Below, piece by piece: positions 16,273-19,814 of a stretch of 19,814 bases of DNA. The translations under genes and the position numbers were made by a program. The notes below the pieces were generated by a model that worked only from the letters and a program-made list of their open reading frames with translations, was not told the origin of the DNA and searched no databases. Origin of the DNA: JAKFWI01 sp031398975 (GTDB taxonomy: Bacteria > Pseudomonadota > Alphaproteobacteria > Caulobacterales > Aquidulcibacteraceae); the NCBI GenBank assembly GCA_031398975.1, contig JANNOI010000016.1:1-19814 (forward strand). The letters are read 5' to 3'. Within the stretch, counting starts at the first letter, position 1. Each line of letters opens with the position of its first letter.

Positions 16273-17403
16273 ATGAACAACTCTTTGATGGTTATCGAAG
16301 AAGCCGCACGCGTGGCCCTGGATGCGCTGAAAGACCCCGTGACGGGGCTAGGCCTTGTGGCGGCGGGCCGGATCCAGGGCTTGCGCGCACGCGCGGACGG
16401 GGCCGTCGCGTTCACCCTGGAAGCGCCGCGCGAGGGGGGCGCGCAAGCCTATGTCGACCTGCGCGACGCCGCGGAAGCGGCGGTCGCGGGCCTCGCCGGC
16501 GTATCCAAAGTCACCGCCGTGTTGACGCGCGACGCCCCCGTTTCCCCCGCCCGCGCCCAACCTGCGCCTGCGCCCCCGCCCGCCCCCAAGCGCGAGGGCG
16601 CCGCGGGCGTCGGGGCGATCATCGCCGTCGCCAGCGCAAAAGGCGGAGTCGGCAAGTCCACCGTGGCGGTGAACCTCGCCTGCGCCTTGGCCGCCCTCGG
16701 CCAGCGCGTGGGCCTTCTGGACGCCGACGTCTACGGCCCTTCCCTGCCCACCCTGTTGGGGGTGGGGGACGCGAAGCCCGAAGCGAGGGAGGACAAGAAG
16801 CTGCTGCCGCTGCGCGCCCACGGCCTCGCCACCATGTCGATAGGCTATCTGGTGGACGCGGCCACCCCGATGATCTGGCGCGGCGCAATGGCCAGCGGGG
16901 CGTTGCGGCAGATGCTGGACGACGTGGATTGGGCCGCGAACGGGCCGCTCGACCTCCTGCTCATCGACATGCCCCCCGGCACCGGGGACGTGCAGCTCAC
17001 GCTGGCGCAGCGCACGCTTCTGGCCGGCGCGATCATCGTGTCCACCCCCCAGGAGATGGCGCTGGCGGACGTGCGCCGCGGGGTTGCGATGTTTGAGCGC
17101 ACGCATGTGCCCGTGCTGGGGGTGATCGAAAACATGGCCTGGTTCGAGCCGCCGGACGGGGGCCCACGGCTGGCGATCTTCGGCGAGGGCGGGGCGCGGC
17201 GCACCGCGCTCGAGGCCGCCATCCCGTTCCTAGGCGAGATCCCCATCGACATCGCGCTGCGGGAGAGCGCGGACGCGGGATCCCCGCTGGTCGCCGCAGC
17301 GCCCGACAACCCCACCGCCCGCCGCTTCCTGGCGATCGCCGAAGCCACGCTGCTTTCGCTCGCGGCCGGGCGCGCGCCTGCGCCGTCCATCCGCTTCGAA
17401 TAA
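16273..17403 (+). CDS. mrp: Mrp/ApbC-type P-loop iron-sulfur cluster carrier ATPase
   Basis: A 376-residue protein. The N-terminal MIP18/FeS-assembly-like domain (about 8-86) is joined by an Ala/Pro-rich linker (88-108) to a MinD/Mrp ATPase domain with deviant Walker A K-G-G-V-G-K-S-T (123-130), then L-D-A-D-V-Y-G-P-S-L-P and D-M-P-P-G-T-G-D-V-Q-L-T, the Mrp signature. Family members bind and pass on Fe-S clusters. The CxxC pair that usually follows the I-E-N-M segment is absent here (ENMAWFEPPDGG), so cluster binding at that site is doubtful. The ATG at 16273 follows AGGATC. It diverges from hflK and converges with ftsH, 23 bp between; that gap has a short GC hairpin (17409-17422) without a T-tract. 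Confidence 0.93.
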   Translation: MNNSLMVIEEAARVALDALKDPVTGLGLVAAGRIQGLRARADGAVAFTLEAPREGGAQAYVDLRDAAEAAVAGLAGVSKVTAVLTRDAPVSPARAQPAPAPPPAPKREGAAGVGAIIAVASAKGGVGKSTVAVNLACALAALGQRVGLLDADVYGPSLPTLLGVGDAKPEAREDKKLLPLRAHGLATMSIGYLVDAATPMIWRGAMASGALRQMLDDVDWAANGPLDLLLIDMPPGTGDVQLTLAQRTLLAGAIIVSTPQEMALADVRRGVAMFERTHVPVLGVIENMAWFEPPDGGPRLAIFGEGGARRTALEAAIPFLGEIPIDIALRESADAGSPLVAAAPDNPTARRFLAIAEATLLSLAAGRAPAPSIRFE

Positions 17404-17426
17404 GCCCTGGGGCCCGCGCCCCGCCC

Positions 17427-19358
<1,932 letters not shown>

Positions 19359-19395
19359 GGAGGGGACCTGAAAAACGGTTTACGCCAAGACGGTC

Positions 19396-19421
19396 GCCAT
19401 AAAGGCGCGTTAACCTGTCAA
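19396..19421 (-). promoter_or_regulatory. Possible ftsH promoter (-35 only convincing)
   Basis: The 128-bp tilS-ftsH gap contains a perfect TTGACA (19421-19416, minus strand). The best TATA-like box is TATGGC (19401-19396), only 14 bp away by the E. coli rule though within the Caulobacter-type spacing. No better -10 lies at 17 bp (GGCGAC). No heat-shock sigma-32 promoter was recognised, although ftsH is often under that control. Low confidence. Confidence 0.3.
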
Positions 19422-19486
19422 GATAGGAAGGCCAGGCGAAGCTGAACACCCCAACCCGCAGCCGCCCGACGATCGCTGTAAAACCA

Positions 19487-19814
19487 TCATCGCCATAAAA
19501 GGTGAGCGATCCGTTCGCGCAGCAGATAATCGCCGGCCACGACGCAAGCAGCCTCTGCCTCGGGCAGCGTCAGGGCCCGCCCTGCCCGGATCAGCAGCGG
19601 CGCTCCCGGGTCGGGGCCGGGCTCGGCCCGCCAGCCGGGCTCAAACGCCGTGAGCGCCAGGCGCCCGTCCCAGACCATAGCCTCCCCCGCCGGCAGGGGC
19701 AGGCCCGCGAGCGCCGCTCTCCCGCCCCGCCCCGCCACCGCGCCCGGGTCCCGGGTGAGCCAGCGGGCCAGGCCTTCCAGATCAGCGTGCGCGCCGTGGG
19801 CCGGTTGAGCGAGC
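19487..19814 (-). CDS. tilS: tRNA(Ile)-lysidine synthase, C-terminal fragment (cut by the window edge)
   Basis: The last 108 codons of a minus-strand gene that enters from the right edge with no stop. The segment M-V-W-D-G-R-L-A-L-T and the C-terminal small domain fit alphaproteobacterial TilS, and tilS directly upstream of ftsH is a known order. TilS puts lysine on C34 of tRNA-Ile(CAU) so that it reads AUA. The catalytic N-terminal PP-loop domain (SGGxDS) lies outside the window, so the call depends on the weakly conserved C-terminus plus context. A GTG at 19738 is an internal codon and not the start. The stop is TGA at 19489-19487. Confidence 0.72.
   Translation of the reverse strand, partial: LAQPAHGAHADLEGLARWLTRDPGAVAGRGGRAALAGLPLPAGEAMVWDGRLALTAFEPGWRAEPGPDPGAPLLIRAGRALTLPEAEAACVVAGDYLLRERIAHLLWR

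Noticed and set aside
17409..17422. GC hairpin GGGGC-CCGC-GCCCC between mrp and ftsH as a bidirectional terminator
   Set aside because: The stem is only 5 bp and there is no T-tract on either side, so it is not called.

Overview
The window comes from a high-GC alphaproteobacterium. The 16S rRNA fragment at the left edge has the alphaproteobacterial form, and the order of the protein genes (hflK-hflC-DUF2065-degP, tilS-ftsH, xseB..ispA-dxs) is typical of that class. Two promoters fit the Caulobacter housekeeping consensus better than the E. coli one, which suggests Caulobacterales, Parvularculales or a relative. I cannot place it to genus.

Layout. Positions 1-745 (minus strand) are the 5' half of a 16S rRNA gene. 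Its leader (boxA, two hairpins) and a strong promoter at 1040-1068 lie to the right. Next come a small two-CBS-domain protein (minus) and, divergent from it, a DUF2157 membrane protein translationally coupled to a GDYXXLXY protein (plus). A rhomboid protease (minus) and a PAS_5-type protein (plus) diverge around 4265-4426. The minus-strand series xseB, csaA, ispA, dxs makes isoprenoid precursors and contains an inserted chaperone-like gene. Upstream of it on the same strand are miaA and ilvB. The miaA-ilvB gap holds what reads as a complete translation-controlled attenuator: a 17-residue leader peptide carrying Val-Ile-Thr-Leu-Leu-Val, competing RNA pairings, and an intrinsic terminator. serB diverges from miaA only 14 bp away and converges on degP.

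The right third is about membrane protein quality control. hflK, hflC, a DUF2065 membrane protein and a periplasmic DegP-type protease run together on the minus strand. The P-loop Fe-S carrier mrp diverges from hflK. ftsH, whose product is the protease regulated by HflK/HflC, follows on the minus strand, with the 3' end of tilS at the window edge.

The most interesting region is 10392-10537. It holds a candidate ilvB attenuator whose leader peptide has no Shine-Dalgarno sequence and whose promoter, overlapping the miaA stop codon, would start transcription at or next to the leader AUG. ilvB itself is followed by xseB, not by ilvN. No CRISPR array, insertion sequence, prophage or tRNA was seen. 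Apart from the attenuator this is a core-genome housekeeping region, and I found no sign of a novel defence or mobile system.
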